Assembly: GCA_947593975.1 (NCBI GenBank) | Contig: CANQDW010000020.1 | Span: forward strand, 1 to 34,733 | Reading direction: 5' to 3' | Source: an uncultured Lachnospiraceae bacterium | GTDB taxonomy: Bacteria; Bacillota; Clostridia; Lachnospirales; Lachnospiraceae | Length of the DNA stretch: 34,733 bases | Shown: positions 23,873 to 32,900 of the stretch, one piece after another | Layout of the letters: the number at the start of each line of letters is the position of its first letter | Numbering within the stretch: position 1 is the first letter of the stretch | Position numbers and translations under genes: made by a program | Notes under the pieces: model-generated | What the model saw: only the letters and a program-made list of their open reading frames with translations | Told to the model about the DNA's origin: nothing | The model's database searches: none

Positions 23873-24634
23873 ATGTTTACTAAGAGGATCATCCCCTGTC
23901 TTGACGTGAATGAAGGCAGGGTCGTAAAAGGCATTAATTTTGTTAATCTAAAAGACGCGGGCGATCCCGTGGAAGTCGGCAGGGCATATGGAGAATGCGG
24001 AGCGGACGAGCTTGTGTTCCTTGATATAACCGCATCAAGCGATGCAAGGGATATCAAACTCGATATGGTAAGAAAAGTTGCCGAGACGGTATTTATCCCG
24101 TTTACCGTGGGAGGCGGCATACGGACCGTGGAGGATTTTAAGGTTATCTTAAGGGAAGGAGCGGATAAGATTGCCGTTAATACGGCGGCCATCATGAATC
24201 CAAAGCTTATATCCGAAGCGGCGCTCAAATTCGGAAGCCAGTGCGTTGTAGTGGCGATAGATGCAAAGAGAAGAAAAGACGGCAGCGGATGGAACATATA
24301 TAAAAACGGCGGCCGTATTGATATGGGGATAGACGCTGTGGAATGGGCGGTAAAAGCAAATGAGCTTGGAGCCGGAGAGATACTTCTTACAAGTATGGAC
24401 TGCGACGGAACAAAAGACGGCTATGATATAGAGCTTACAAGAACTGTTGCGGACGCCGTGAGCATACCGGTCATTGCATCGGGAGGCGCGGGAAAGAAAG
24501 AGCATTTTCTTGACGCGATAAATGAAGGACATGCGGACGCCGTGCTTGCAGCGTCGTTATTCCATTATAAGGAACTTGAAATAATGGATCTTAAGAAATA
24601 TCTTTTCGATAATAATGTAAGCGTAAGGATTTAG
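23873..24634 (+). CDS. hisF: Imidazole glycerol phosphate synthase, cyclase subunit
   Basis: The product is 253 residues, the standard HisF length. It is a beta/alpha barrel with both catalytic aspartates in their usual places: Asp11 ([15 protein letters not shown]) and Asp130 (VVAIDAKR). Phosphate-binding loops are [10 protein letters not shown] and [11 protein letters not shown]. The enzyme closes the imidazole ring of imidazole glycerol phosphate and releases AICAR, using ammonia from HisH. AAGGAG lies just upstream of ATG 23873. Confidence 0.98.
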   Translation: MFTKRIIPCLDVNEGRVVKGINFVNLKDAGDPVEVGRAYGECGADELVFLDITASSDARDIKLDMVRKVAETVFIPFTVGGGIRTVEDFKVILREGADKIAVNTAAIMNPKLISEAALKFGSQCVVVAIDAKRRKDGSGWNIYKNGGRIDMGIDAVEWAVKANELGAGEILLTSMDCDGTKDGYDIELTRTVADAVSIPVIASGGAGKKEHFLDAINEGHADAVLAASLFHYKELEIMDLKKYLFDNNVSVRI

Positions 24635-24644
24635 GAGGAAAGTT

Positions 24645-25319
24645 ATGGGAGCTATAAAAAATGACTGGCTTTACGCGTTAAACCCTGAGTTTGCGAAGCC
24701 GTACTACGCTTCGCTGTACAGATTCGTGATCGATGAATATAAAAAGCACATCATATATCCGCCGGCAGATGACATTTTCAATGCGTTCCATTTTACTCCG
24801 CTTAGCAAAGTGAAGGTTGTGATACTTGGACAGGACCCGTACCACGGTCCCAACCAGGCGCACGGATTGTGCTTTTCGGTAAAAGAGGGAGTTGATATAC
24901 CCCCGTCGCTTGTTAATATATATAAGGAACTTAATTCAGATCTGGGATGTTACATACCTAATAACGGTTATCTGAAGAAATGGGCGGATGAAGGAGTCCT
25001 GCTTCTTAACACCGTGCTCACGGTAAGGCAGGGGATTGCCAATTCGCATAAAAATATGGGCTGGGAGCAGTTTACCGATGCTGCGATACAGGCGGTAAAC
25101 GCGCAGGACAGGCCCGTGGTGTATATGCTCTGGGGAAGACCCGCAAGGGCTAAGAAACCGATGCTTACCAATAAAAAGCATCTTATACTGGAAGCGGCGC
25201 ATCCGAGCCCGCTGTCGGCTTATAACGGATTTTTCGGATGCAGGCATTTTAGTAAGGCTAATGAATTTCTTAAAGCCAACGGGGAAACACCTGTTGACTG
25301 GCAGATAGATAATATTTAA
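24645..25319 (+). CDS. ung: Uracil-DNA glycosylase, family 1
   Basis: The product is 224 residues. The water-activating loop is VVILGQDPYHGPNQAHGLCFS with Asp64, the same number as in E. coli Ung. The Leu-intercalation loop is AAHPSPLSAYNGFFGCRHF with catalytic His186. The PPSLVNIYKEL segment is also family-typical. It removes uracil from DNA in base excision repair. It starts 10 bases after hisF with AGGAGGAAAG upstream, so it is co-transcribed with a histidine gene pair, which is an arrangement of convenience rather than a shared pathway. Confidence 0.98.
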   Translation: MGAIKNDWLYALNPEFAKPYYASLYRFVIDEYKKHIIYPPADDIFNAFHFTPLSKVKVVILGQDPYHGPNQAHGLCFSVKEGVDIPPSLVNIYKELNSDLGCYIPNNGYLKKWADEGVLLLNTVLTVRQGIANSHKNMGWEQFTDAAIQAVNAQDRPVVYMLWGRPARAKKPMLTNKKHLILEAAHPSPLSAYNGFFGCRHFSKANEFLKANGETPVDWQIDNI

Positions 25320-25333
25320 TCAGGAGGTTTATT

Positions 25334-26497
25334 ATGTTTGAGAATGAGATCAAAAAAGCACAGGAACAATTCGGCGAACTGCTGAAAAAACAGCTTATGC
25401 GTGTAGAGCAGATGAAAGCGCAGGGTGATTTTACGGATTATCGGGCGCTTGATAAGATCGTTATAGGAGTATGCGGAGGAGACGGAATAGGCCCTGCAAT
25501 AACCGCGCAGGCGCAGAGGGTGCTCGAATATCTCCTTAAGGATGAGATAGCAAAAGGAAAAGTGGAATTTAAGGTAATAGACGGCCTTACGATCGAAAGG
25601 CGCGCTGCCGAGATGGCTGCAATACCAAAAGAAGTGCTTGCGGAGCTTAAGGAATGCGACGTGATCCTTAAAGGCCCTACAACGACGCCGAGAAAGGGAG
25701 ATAAGTGGCCGAACGTAGAGTCCGCCAACGTAGCTATGAGAAAAGAGCTTGATCTGTTCGCAAACGTAAGGCCGGTAAGGATCCCGGAACTTGGGATCGA
25801 CTGGACTTTCTACCGTGAGAATACCGAGGGCGGTTATGCGGCAGGAAAAGAGGGCGTTAACGTAACTGGCGACCTTGGAATAGACTTTACGATCGCGACT
25901 ACGCAGGGCTGCGAGAGGATCATACGCGCGGCGTTTGAATATGCAAAGGCTAATAATAAGAAACGCGTGACTGCAGTTACCAAGGCAAATATCATTAAGA
26001 CGACGGACGGAAAATTCCTTGATACGTTCTATGAGATCGCAAAGGATTATCCGCAGATTTCGGCTGACGACTGGTACATAGATATAATGACCGCAAAGCT
26101 TTTGGATGAGATGAGGAGAAAAGATTTTGAAGTTGTCGTGCTCCCTAACCTGTACGGGGATATAATCACTGACGAGGCGGCAGAGCTCCAGGGCGGCGTA
26201 GGAACTGCCGGAAGCGCAAATATCGGTAAGAAATATGCGATGTTTGAAGCCATACACGGTTCCGCTCCGAGAATGGTGGAAGAAGGCAGGGCGCAGTACG
26301 CGGATCCGTGCAGCGTTATAAGAGCGGGCGCAATGCTCCTTAACCATATCGGATATATAGAAGAATCCGATAAATTATATGAAGCTTTGGATATATGTAC
26401 GATAAAAGAGAGAAAGCTTGTTATGACCGGCAGGAATACCGGAGCGACAGGCGAAGAATTTGCCAATTATATAATGGAAACTATAGAAGGAATGTAA
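25334..26497 (+). CDS. Isocitrate/isopropylmalate dehydrogenase-family enzyme
   Basis: The product is 387 residues. An N-terminal extension of about 40 charged residues precedes the dinucleotide-fold start (IVIGVCGGDGIGPAI). Family substrate-binding residues are present: SANVAMRKELDLFANVRPVR and the FYRENTEGGYAAG loop, the metal-site segment VLPNLYGDIITDEAAEL, and the cofactor loop IHGSAPRMVEEGRAQYADP. These enzymes oxidise and decarboxylate a 2-hydroxy acid. The DLFANVRPVR and YRENTEG features favour isocitrate dehydrogenase over isopropylmalate dehydrogenase, and no leu genes are near. The cofactor loop is unlike the standard NAD or NADP types, so cofactor choice is left open. GGAGG lies upstream of ATG 25334, 14 bases after ung. 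Confidence 0.88.
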   Translation: MFENEIKKAQEQFGELLKKQLMRVEQMKAQGDFTDYRALDKIVIGVCGGDGIGPAITAQAQRVLEYLLKDEIAKGKVEFKVIDGLTIERRAAEMAAIPKEVLAELKECDVILKGPTTTPRKGDKWPNVESANVAMRKELDLFANVRPVRIPELGIDWTFYRENTEGGYAAGKEGVNVTGDLGIDFTIATTQGCERIIRAAFEYAKANNKKRVTAVTKANIIKTTDGKFLDTFYEIAKDYPQISADDWYIDIMTAKLLDEMRRKDFEVVVLPNLYGDIITDEAAELQGGVGTAGSANIGKKYAMFEAIHGSAPRMVEEGRAQYADPCSVIRAGAMLLNHIGYIEESDKLYEALDICTIKERKLVMTGRNTGATGEEFANYIMETIEGM

Positions 26498-26503
26498 TTT
26501 AAT

Positions 26504-27988
26504 ATGAATAAGGAATTAAATGAAATAAGTTATGAGGATTCCGGACTTGAGCCGCGCATACTGCGTGCCGTAAAGGAAATGGGATTTGAGAACATGACTC
26601 CGATACAGGCACAGGCGATATTCGTGTTTTTGGAAGGAAAAGACGTAATAGGACAGGCGCAGACGGGAACCGGCAAAACGGCAGCATTTGGTATTCCTAT
26701 ATTGCAGATGACCGAGCCTGAAGAAAAAAATCTTCAGGCTCTTATATTGTGTCCTACGAGGGAACTTGCGATACAGGCTGCCGAGGAGATAAGGAAATTC
26801 GGAAAATATATCGACGGAGTAAGGGTGCTGCCCATATACGGCGGACAGGATATCAATAAGCAGATAAGGTCGCTTCGCGGCGGAGTGCAGATAGTAGTAG
26901 GCACTCCCGGAAGGGTCATGGATCATATGAGGCGCCATACGTTAAAACTCGGGAACTTAAAGACGATCGTGCTTGATGAAGCGGATGAGATGCTTAATAT
27001 GGGATTTCGGGAAGATATAGAAACGATACTTGACGCCATACCGAAAGAGCATCAGACAGGACTTTTTTCCGCAACCATGCCTAAGCCGATACTTAGCATA
27101 ACGAAAAAATACCAGAAGCCTGACGCGGTGTTTGTAAAAGTTGCAGCAAAGGAACTTACGATACCTCTTGTAAGGCAGTATTATTATGAAGTAAAACAGA
27201 AGAACAAGGATGAAGTTACCGCAAGGCTTCTCGATTATTACAATCCGAAGCGGTCGCTTATATTCTGCAACACCAAGAAGAAAGTAGACGAGCTTGCGGA
27301 AGTGTTAAAGGGAAGGGGATATTTTGCGGAAGGTTTCCACGGCGATATGAGCCAGGCTGAGAGGGACCGCATAATGAACTCTTTCAGGAAAGGTTTTACC
27401 GATATACTTATAGCTACCGACGTGGCGGCAAGAGGAATTGATATCACTGACATCGAAGCAGTGTTTAATTATGATATACCGCAGGATATAGAATATTACG
27501 TGCACAGGATAGGAAGGACCGGGCGCGCGGGCAGATCCGGACGTTCATTTACGCTTGTCGTAGGCAGGGAGATATATAAGATACGTGATATAGAAAATGT
27601 ATGTAAGACGCGTATTAAGGCAAGGCATGTGCCTTCCGCAAGAGATATCAACCATGCGAAAGCTGACAATATAATGAGCAGGGTAAAGGAGCTTATAAAT
27701 GATGACGGAAGGCCTTTGTATTCCCTTATAAAATATATTGAAAACCAGCTTGATGAGGAAGACTTCAATACAATTGAACTTGCCGCAGCGCTGCTTAAAA
27801 TGCAGATCGGCGAAGAAGTAGAAGAGATGAAGCTTGACCACAGCTGGTTTGACAGCGATGAGTATAAGAGCTATAAAAGGAGCAAAAAAGACAGCAAAAA
27901 CCACGGCGGCAGAAACAAAAGCCGCGGGCGGGACCGGAAAAATTATTTCGGCGGCTCAAAAAACAGGCGCAGGAACCATAACAGATAA
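26504..27988 (+). CDS. DEAD-box ATP-dependent RNA helicase (DeaD/CshA-like)
   Basis: The product is 494 residues. All core motifs are visible: Q motif (MTPIQAQAI), I (AQTGTGKT, Lys58), Ia (PTRELAIQ), GG and TPGR, II (DEAD, 158-161), III (SAT), then domain two with the family helicase motifs DVAARGID and YVHRIGRTGRAG. The segment from about 390 to 450 is an accessory region of unclear class, followed by a basic low-complexity tail rich in Arg, Lys, Asn and Gly (SKNHGGRNKSRGRDRKN) that suits RNA binding. Such helicases unwind RNA in cold adaptation, ribosome assembly or mRNA decay. The ribosome site (AGAAGGAA) is about 11 bases upstream. The gene ends 4 bases from the stop of a convergent gene. 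Confidence 0.96.
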   Translation: MNKELNEISYEDSGLEPRILRAVKEMGFENMTPIQAQAIFVFLEGKDVIGQAQTGTGKTAAFGIPILQMTEPEEKNLQALILCPTRELAIQAAEEIRKFGKYIDGVRVLPIYGGQDINKQIRSLRGGVQIVVGTPGRVMDHMRRHTLKLGNLKTIVLDEADEMLNMGFREDIETILDAIPKEHQTGLFSATMPKPILSITKKYQKPDAVFVKVAAKELTIPLVRQYYYEVKQKNKDEVTARLLDYYNPKRSLIFCNTKKKVDELAEVLKGRGYFAEGFHGDMSQAERDRIMNSFRKGFTDILIATDVAARGIDITDIEAVFNYDIPQDIEYYVHRIGRTGRAGRSGRSFTLVVGREIYKIRDIENVCKTRIKARHVPSARDINHAKADNIMSRVKELINDDGRPLYSLIKYIENQLDEEDFNTIELAAALLKMQIGEEVEEMKLDHSWFDSDEYKSYKRSKKDSKNHGGRNKSRGRDRKNYFGGSKNRRRNHNR

Positions 27989-27992
27989 GCTC

Positions 27993-29321
27993 TTATACTA
28001 CTATGCCGGTATAGCTTAGATGGCAGTACATGAATATAACCTGGAGAGTGAGCCCGAAGAATACAAGGAACCTGTATAATACGGGGCGTTTTTCAACAAG
28101 TTCGGCAGACAGTATAAAGAGCGGGATGGCGATGCTTAAGTATCTTGCGCCGCTTATGACCCAGTCTGCCGAATAGCTTAATACAGTATAGAAAAGCAGG
28201 AACACAGAGAGGCTGCTTCGGTTTTTGTTTACGCTGCGGTATATTACATATATCGCAAGGAAAAACAGCAGGAATTCCGGAATGTACATGCCGATTATGT
28301 TGCGCGCGGCGTCTATATCGGCAGGGGTCTTTAATATCTGCTCCAATATATTGTTTAGGCAGATGCCGCAGTCGGCAAAGGAATGCGACCATATATATTT
28401 CTGGAGCTTAAGGAAATAAAATGCGTCTGATGTATAATAATAGTTAATGACAAGGTATATTAATATCCCGATGAAAGGAAAGCACATCGGTATAAGGGAT
28501 ATGAGGTTTTTGAAAAAGGCTTTCCAGTCTTTTTTCCTGATAAGAAGGAATATCTCATTGCTTTCAAGCCATTCTATTCCCATAAATGCCAGTATTGTTA
28601 TGCCCTGCAGCTTGGTGAGCGTGCACAGCATACCGAATATACCGGCGATCCACCACTTCTTTTTAAATGAAAAGTATATGCATGCGGACGCCGTAAGAAG
28701 GACCATGCTTTCCGGGAGCATACACGAAAAATAAAAACCGAAGGGGAATACCGAGATAAGCACGGCAGCCTTTTCGGCAATGGACTTGTTGTATTTAAAC
28801 GCCGCTGCCATGTAGAGAAAGATTATTCCGCCAACGTAGCAAAGCGCGGACATGATAACGGCGGAAAGCATAGGACTGTTTATAAGGAAATTAAGCAGCC
28901 ATACCAAAAAAGGATAGAGCGGGAGAAATACAAGCGTCTGGTATACGCCGTCGCCCATGCCGTTTATGCCGTCAAGGGGCAGATTAGTGTATCCGCCTTC
29001 TATTATCCCGAGATATTTCGGGGCGTCCCATTTGTTCCACCAGGACAAAAAGTCGATATTTGATATATCGTGGGCATATATGAATACCAGCGCGAGATAC
29101 GATACAAAATATATGGAAAGCCTGAAAAGGAGGGCGCAAAGCCCTACGCGGACGATATCTTTTTTCGATACCCTCTCGCCGCCGTACCTTCCGCGCGCGG
29201 AACCGATAATGTATTTCGTGATAAACTTATTTTTCGGGAGTTTTATTCCTGATATCACGCATACGCGGTATATAAGGACCACGGATATTAAGATCACAAA
29301 AAGAAGCGTAAATACTCTCAT
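27993..29321 (-). CDS. PIG-V-like membrane mannosyltransferase-type protein
   Basis: The protein is 442 residues with about ten or more hydrophobic membrane helices. The first outer loop carries WWNKWDAPKYLGIIEGGY, the WD-x-x-x-Y...GY signature of PIG-V/GT-C-fold glycosyltransferases that use a polyprenyl-phosphate sugar. A second feature, FPFGFYFSCMLPESMVLL, resembles the FP...F...YSE motif of the family. A mannosyl or other glycosyl transfer on the outer membrane face is inferred; donor and acceptor are unknown. The start ATG (complement of 29319-29321) has AGGGGG just upstream on its strand. It is the only - strand gene and runs convergent to the helicase. Confidence 0.82.
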   Translation of the reverse strand: MRVFTLLFVILISVVLIYRVCVISGIKLPKNKFITKYIIGSARGRYGGERVSKKDIVRVGLCALLFRLSIYFVSYLALVFIYAHDISNIDFLSWWNKWDAPKYLGIIEGGYTNLPLDGINGMGDGVYQTLVFLPLYPFLVWLLNFLINSPMLSAVIMSALCYVGGIIFLYMAAAFKYNKSIAEKAAVLISVFPFGFYFSCMLPESMVLLTASACIYFSFKKKWWIAGIFGMLCTLTKLQGITILAFMGIEWLESNEIFLLIRKKDWKAFFKNLISLIPMCFPFIGILIYLVINYYYTSDAFYFLKLQKYIWSHSFADCGICLNNILEQILKTPADIDAARNIIGMYIPEFLLFFLAIYVIYRSVNKNRSSLSVFLLFYTVLSYSADWVISGARYLSIAIPLFILSAELVEKRPVLYRFLVFFGLTLQVIFMYCHLSYTGIVV

Positions 29322-29358
29322 TAAGATTCCCCCTATAAAATAATTGTATAACGGTGAA

Positions 29359-29367
29359 ATTATATCA
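29359..29367 (-). promoter_or_regulatory. Extended -10 promoter for the PIG-V-like gene
   Basis: On the - strand TGATATAAT is a perfect extended -10 (TGN-TATAAT), about 38 bases from the start codon. No convincing -35 box is seen, as is common for extended -10 promoters. The element lies inside a small dyad, GTGA-7-TCAC (29353-29367 region). The 100-base divergent gap 29322-29421 holds nothing else clear; no strong promoter for the + strand LysM gene was found. Confidence 0.5.
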
Positions 29368-29421
29368 CAATATACGGCGTAAGTACATATATTAATAGTA
29401 AAAAAATAAGGTTAAATCATT

Positions 29422-29823
29422 ATGAATAATTATTGCAATGGAATTGTCCACACGGTAAGAAAAGGCGATACGCTGTATTCTTTAAGCAGGCAGTATAATG
29501 TGCCGCTTGTTATGATACTGCGAGCTAATCCATATGTAGATGTATATAATCTCGGAATAGGGATGAGGATCTGTATACCCACAAAGCATATGAACGGTTT
29601 TGATACGGATATGGGAATGGATAACGGCATGAACAATACGGATGACGATAAGGATAAAGAAGAACATGATAAAACTTTTGCATATGTAATAAAAGACGGG
29701 GAGTCTGTGCAGTATATACTTGACAGGTTTGGAATAGACTTTGAGGATATACTTAAAATGAACACGCTTTCCGATATGCTTCTTAAACCGGGGATCACAG
29801 TGATCCTGCCGCAAAAAGAATAA
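29422..29823 (+). CDS. Small protein with two LysM domains and no signal peptide
   Basis: The protein is 133 residues. LysM one spans about residues 9-54 (HTVRKGDTLYSLSRQYNVPL...ANPYVDVYNLGIGMRICIP), and LysM two about 88-132 (AYVIKDGESVQYILDRFGIDFEDILKMN...LKPGITVILP). An acidic Asn/Asp/Met linker joins them. LysM domains bind the glycan strands of peptidoglycan or chitin-like sugars. Neither a signal peptide nor a membrane helix is present, so either it is exported in another way or it acts inside the cell. LysM proteins without signals are known among spore coat and cortex proteins, which is one possibility here. The ribosome site (AAGG) is weak. A strong terminator follows. Confidence 0.88.
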   Translation: MNNYCNGIVHTVRKGDTLYSLSRQYNVPLVMILRANPYVDVYNLGIGMRICIPTKHMNGFDTDMGMDNGMNNTDDDKDKEEHDKTFAYVIKDGESVQYILDRFGIDFEDILKMNTLSDMLLKPGITVILPQKE

Positions 29824-29835
29824 TACCTTAAAGAG

Positions 29836-29882
29836 GGGAGTCTTTTGATTGCAAAAATTGGACATAAGGCTCCCTTTTTTGG
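29836..29882 (+). terminator. Intrinsic terminator after the LysM gene
   Basis: GGGAGTCTT (29836-29844) pairs with AAGGCTCCC (29866-29874), including one G-T wobble, and is followed by six T. The next promoter begins directly after it. Confidence 0.82.
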
Positions 29883-29918
29883 TTGACACCATTAATTATG
29901 GGAAGTATACTTTAATGG
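29883..29918 (+). promoter_or_regulatory. Near-consensus promoter of carB with an inverted repeat around the -10
   Basis: TTGACA (29883-29888) and TATACT (29906-29911) are separated by 17 bases. CCATTAA (29889-29895) and TTAATGG (29912-29918) are perfect inverted arms that bracket the spacer and -10, a possible operator. The leader would be only about 28 bases, too short for a PyrR-type attenuator. Confidence 0.7.
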
Positions 29919-29945
29919 GAACAAATAACAGGAGGACAAATATAA

Positions 29946-32900
29946 ATGGGAAAAAGAACAGATATTCATAAAGTACTTATCATCGGCTCAGGACCGATAA
30001 TAATCGGACAGGCATGTGAATTTGATTATTCGGGAACCCAGGCATGTAAAGCACTCAAATCACTTGGATATGAAATAGTACTTGTCAATTCCAATCCGGC
30101 AACTATCATGACGGATCCGGGTACGGCAGACATAACTTATATTGAGCCGCTTAATGTGGCGCGTCTTGAACAGATCATAGAAAAGGAAAGGCCTGATGCC
30201 CTGCTTCCTAATCTTGGAGGACAGTCAGGACTTAATTTATGTGCGGAGCTTGCAAATGCAGGCATACTTGACAAATACGGCGTGAAAGTCATCGGCGTGC
30301 AGGTAGACGCCATAGAAAGAGGGGAAGACCGTATAGAATTTAAAAATACGATGAACAGCCTCGGGATAGAGATGGCAAAAAGCGAAGTCGCTTATAGCGT
30401 GGAAGAAGCTCTTAAAATAGCCGATGAGCTTGGCTATCCGGTTGTAATACGTCCGGCATATACAATGGGCGGCGCCGGCGGCGGGCTTGTATATAATGCG
30501 GAGGAATTGGAGACGATAGTTTCAAGAGGGCTGCAGGCAAGTCTTGTGGGACAGGTCCTTGTTGAAGAATCGGTGATCGGCTGGGAAGAACTTGAGCTTG
30601 AAGTAGTGCGCGACGCCAAAAATAACCTCATTACGGTATGTTTTATTGAAAATATCGATCCCATGGGAGTACATACGGGGGATTCTTTCTGCGCGGCGCC
30701 TATGCTTACGATATCAGAGGATGTGCAGAGAAGGCTTCAGGAACAAGCGTACAAAATAGTAGAAGCCATAGAAGTTATCGGAGGAACCAACGTCCAGTTT
30801 GCCCATGATCCTGTTTCAGATAGAATTGTAGTTATAGAGATTAATCCGAGAACGTCAAGATCTTCAGCGCTTGCAAGCAAAGCGACAGGTTTCCCTATCG
30901 CGCTCGTATCGGCAATGCTGGCAAGCGGGCTTACGTTAGACGAGATCCCGTGCGGAAAATACGGAACGCTTGATAAGTATGTTCCTGACGGGGATTATAT
31001 AGTTATCAAATTTGCAAGATGGGCGTTTGAAAAATTCAAAGGCAGCAAAGATGAGCTCGGTACGCAGATGCGGGCGGTCGGCGAAGTCATGAGTATAGGA
31101 AAGACATATAAGGAAGCTTTCCAGAAAGCTATCCGTTCGCTGGAAACAGGACGCTACGGTCTCGGCTTTGCAAAGGATTTCCATGAAAAGAGCCTTTCGG
31201 AACTTATGGAAATGCTTAAGGTTCCGTCGAGCGAGCGTCAGTTCATCATGTATGAAGCGCTGAGGAAAGGGGCTTTGGTTGACAGCCTCTATGAGCTTAC
31301 CCATATTAAAAAATATTTTATTGAACAGATGAAAGAACTTGTAGATGAAGAAGAGAAACTCCTTGCATTTAAGGGAGGTCTGCCAAAAGACGATATGCTT
31401 GTGTCTGCGAAGAAAAACGGATTTTCTGACAGATACTTAAGCAGCATACTTGAAGTGCCTGAAGAGCTTATACGAAATAAGAGGATCTTACTTGGAGCGA
31501 CGGAAGGCTTGGAAGGCGTGCATGTATCGGGAACGCAGGACAGCGCGTACTATTATTCAACGTATAATGCAGAGGACTCCGTATCTGTCGCAAGCGACAA
31601 AAAGAAGATAATGATCCTTGGCGGCGGCCCGAACCGTATCGGACAGGGCATAGAGTTTGATTACTGCTGCGTACATGCGGCGCTTTCGCTTAAGGAAATG
31701 GGATTTGAGACGATCATCGTAAACTGCAATCCGGAAACGGTTTCGACGGATTATGATACTTCAGACAAACTGTATTTTGAACCGCTTACACTGGAAGATG
31801 TTCTCAGCATATATGAAAAGGAAAAGCCGGTCGGCGTCATAGCGCAGTTCGGAGGACAGACTCCGCTTAACCTTGCGGCTGACCTTGAAAAATACGGGGT
31901 AAATATACTTGGCACCAAGCCTTCTGTTATCGATATGGCTGAAGACCGCGACCTGTTTAGGGCAATGATGGAAAAACTTAATATCCCTATGCCGGAAGCG
32001 GGAATGGCGGTAGATATAGAAGAAGCCCTTGCCGTAGCGGAGAAGATAGGTTATCCGGTCATGGTAAGGCCTTCATATGTGCTTGGCGGAAGAGGAATGG
32101 AAGTTGTAAACGACCCTGAGATGTTAAAGAGCTATATGGCGGCAGCAGTAGGTGTAACGCCTGACAGGCCGATACTTATAGACAGGTTCCTTAAAAATGC
32201 AATGGAATGCGAGGCGGACGCCATAAGCGACGGTAAGGACGTATTTGTTCCGGCGGTTATGGAACATATTGAACTTGCGGGCATACATTCGGGCGATTCC
32301 GCATGTATACTCCCTTCCATGCATATATCCGACGAGCATCTGGCTACAATAAAGGAATATACAAGAAGGATCGCGGCCGAAATGAACGTATGCGGCCTTA
32401 TGAATATGCAGTATGCAATAGAAAACGACGTTGTCTATGTGCTTGAAGCCAATCCGAGGGCGTCAAGGACTGTGCCCCTTGTTTCCAAGGTATGCGATAT
32501 CCAGATGGTAAGGCTGGCAACACAGATAATCACGCTTGACATAACCGGCAATGAATCTCCGGTACCTTCGCTTCGTGATAAAGAGTATAATCATTTCGGG
32601 GTAAAAGAAGCAGTATTTCCGTTCAATATGTTCCCTGAGGTGGATCCTGTGCTTGGACCTGAGATGCGTTCTACCGGCGAGGTTCTGGGAATTGCAGAGA
32701 ATTTCGGAGAAGCGTTCTATAAAGCGCAGGAGGCTACGCAGACATGCCTTCCGCTTAGCGGCACCGTACTGTTTTCGGTAAACGCGGCGTCTAAAGCTGA
32801 ACTGCCGGAAATTGCAAAGATGTTTTACGAGTGTAATTTTAACATACTTGCAACAGGTTCGACATATGAAGTGATAAAACAGAACGGCATACCGGTAAAG

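Noticed and set aside
25316-26347. 343-codon open frame on the - strand opposite the dehydrogenase gene
   Set aside because: The + strand frame has clear family motifs and a ribosome site; the - strand product is an Arg/Cys/Tyr-rich shadow with no known motif, caused by codon bias.
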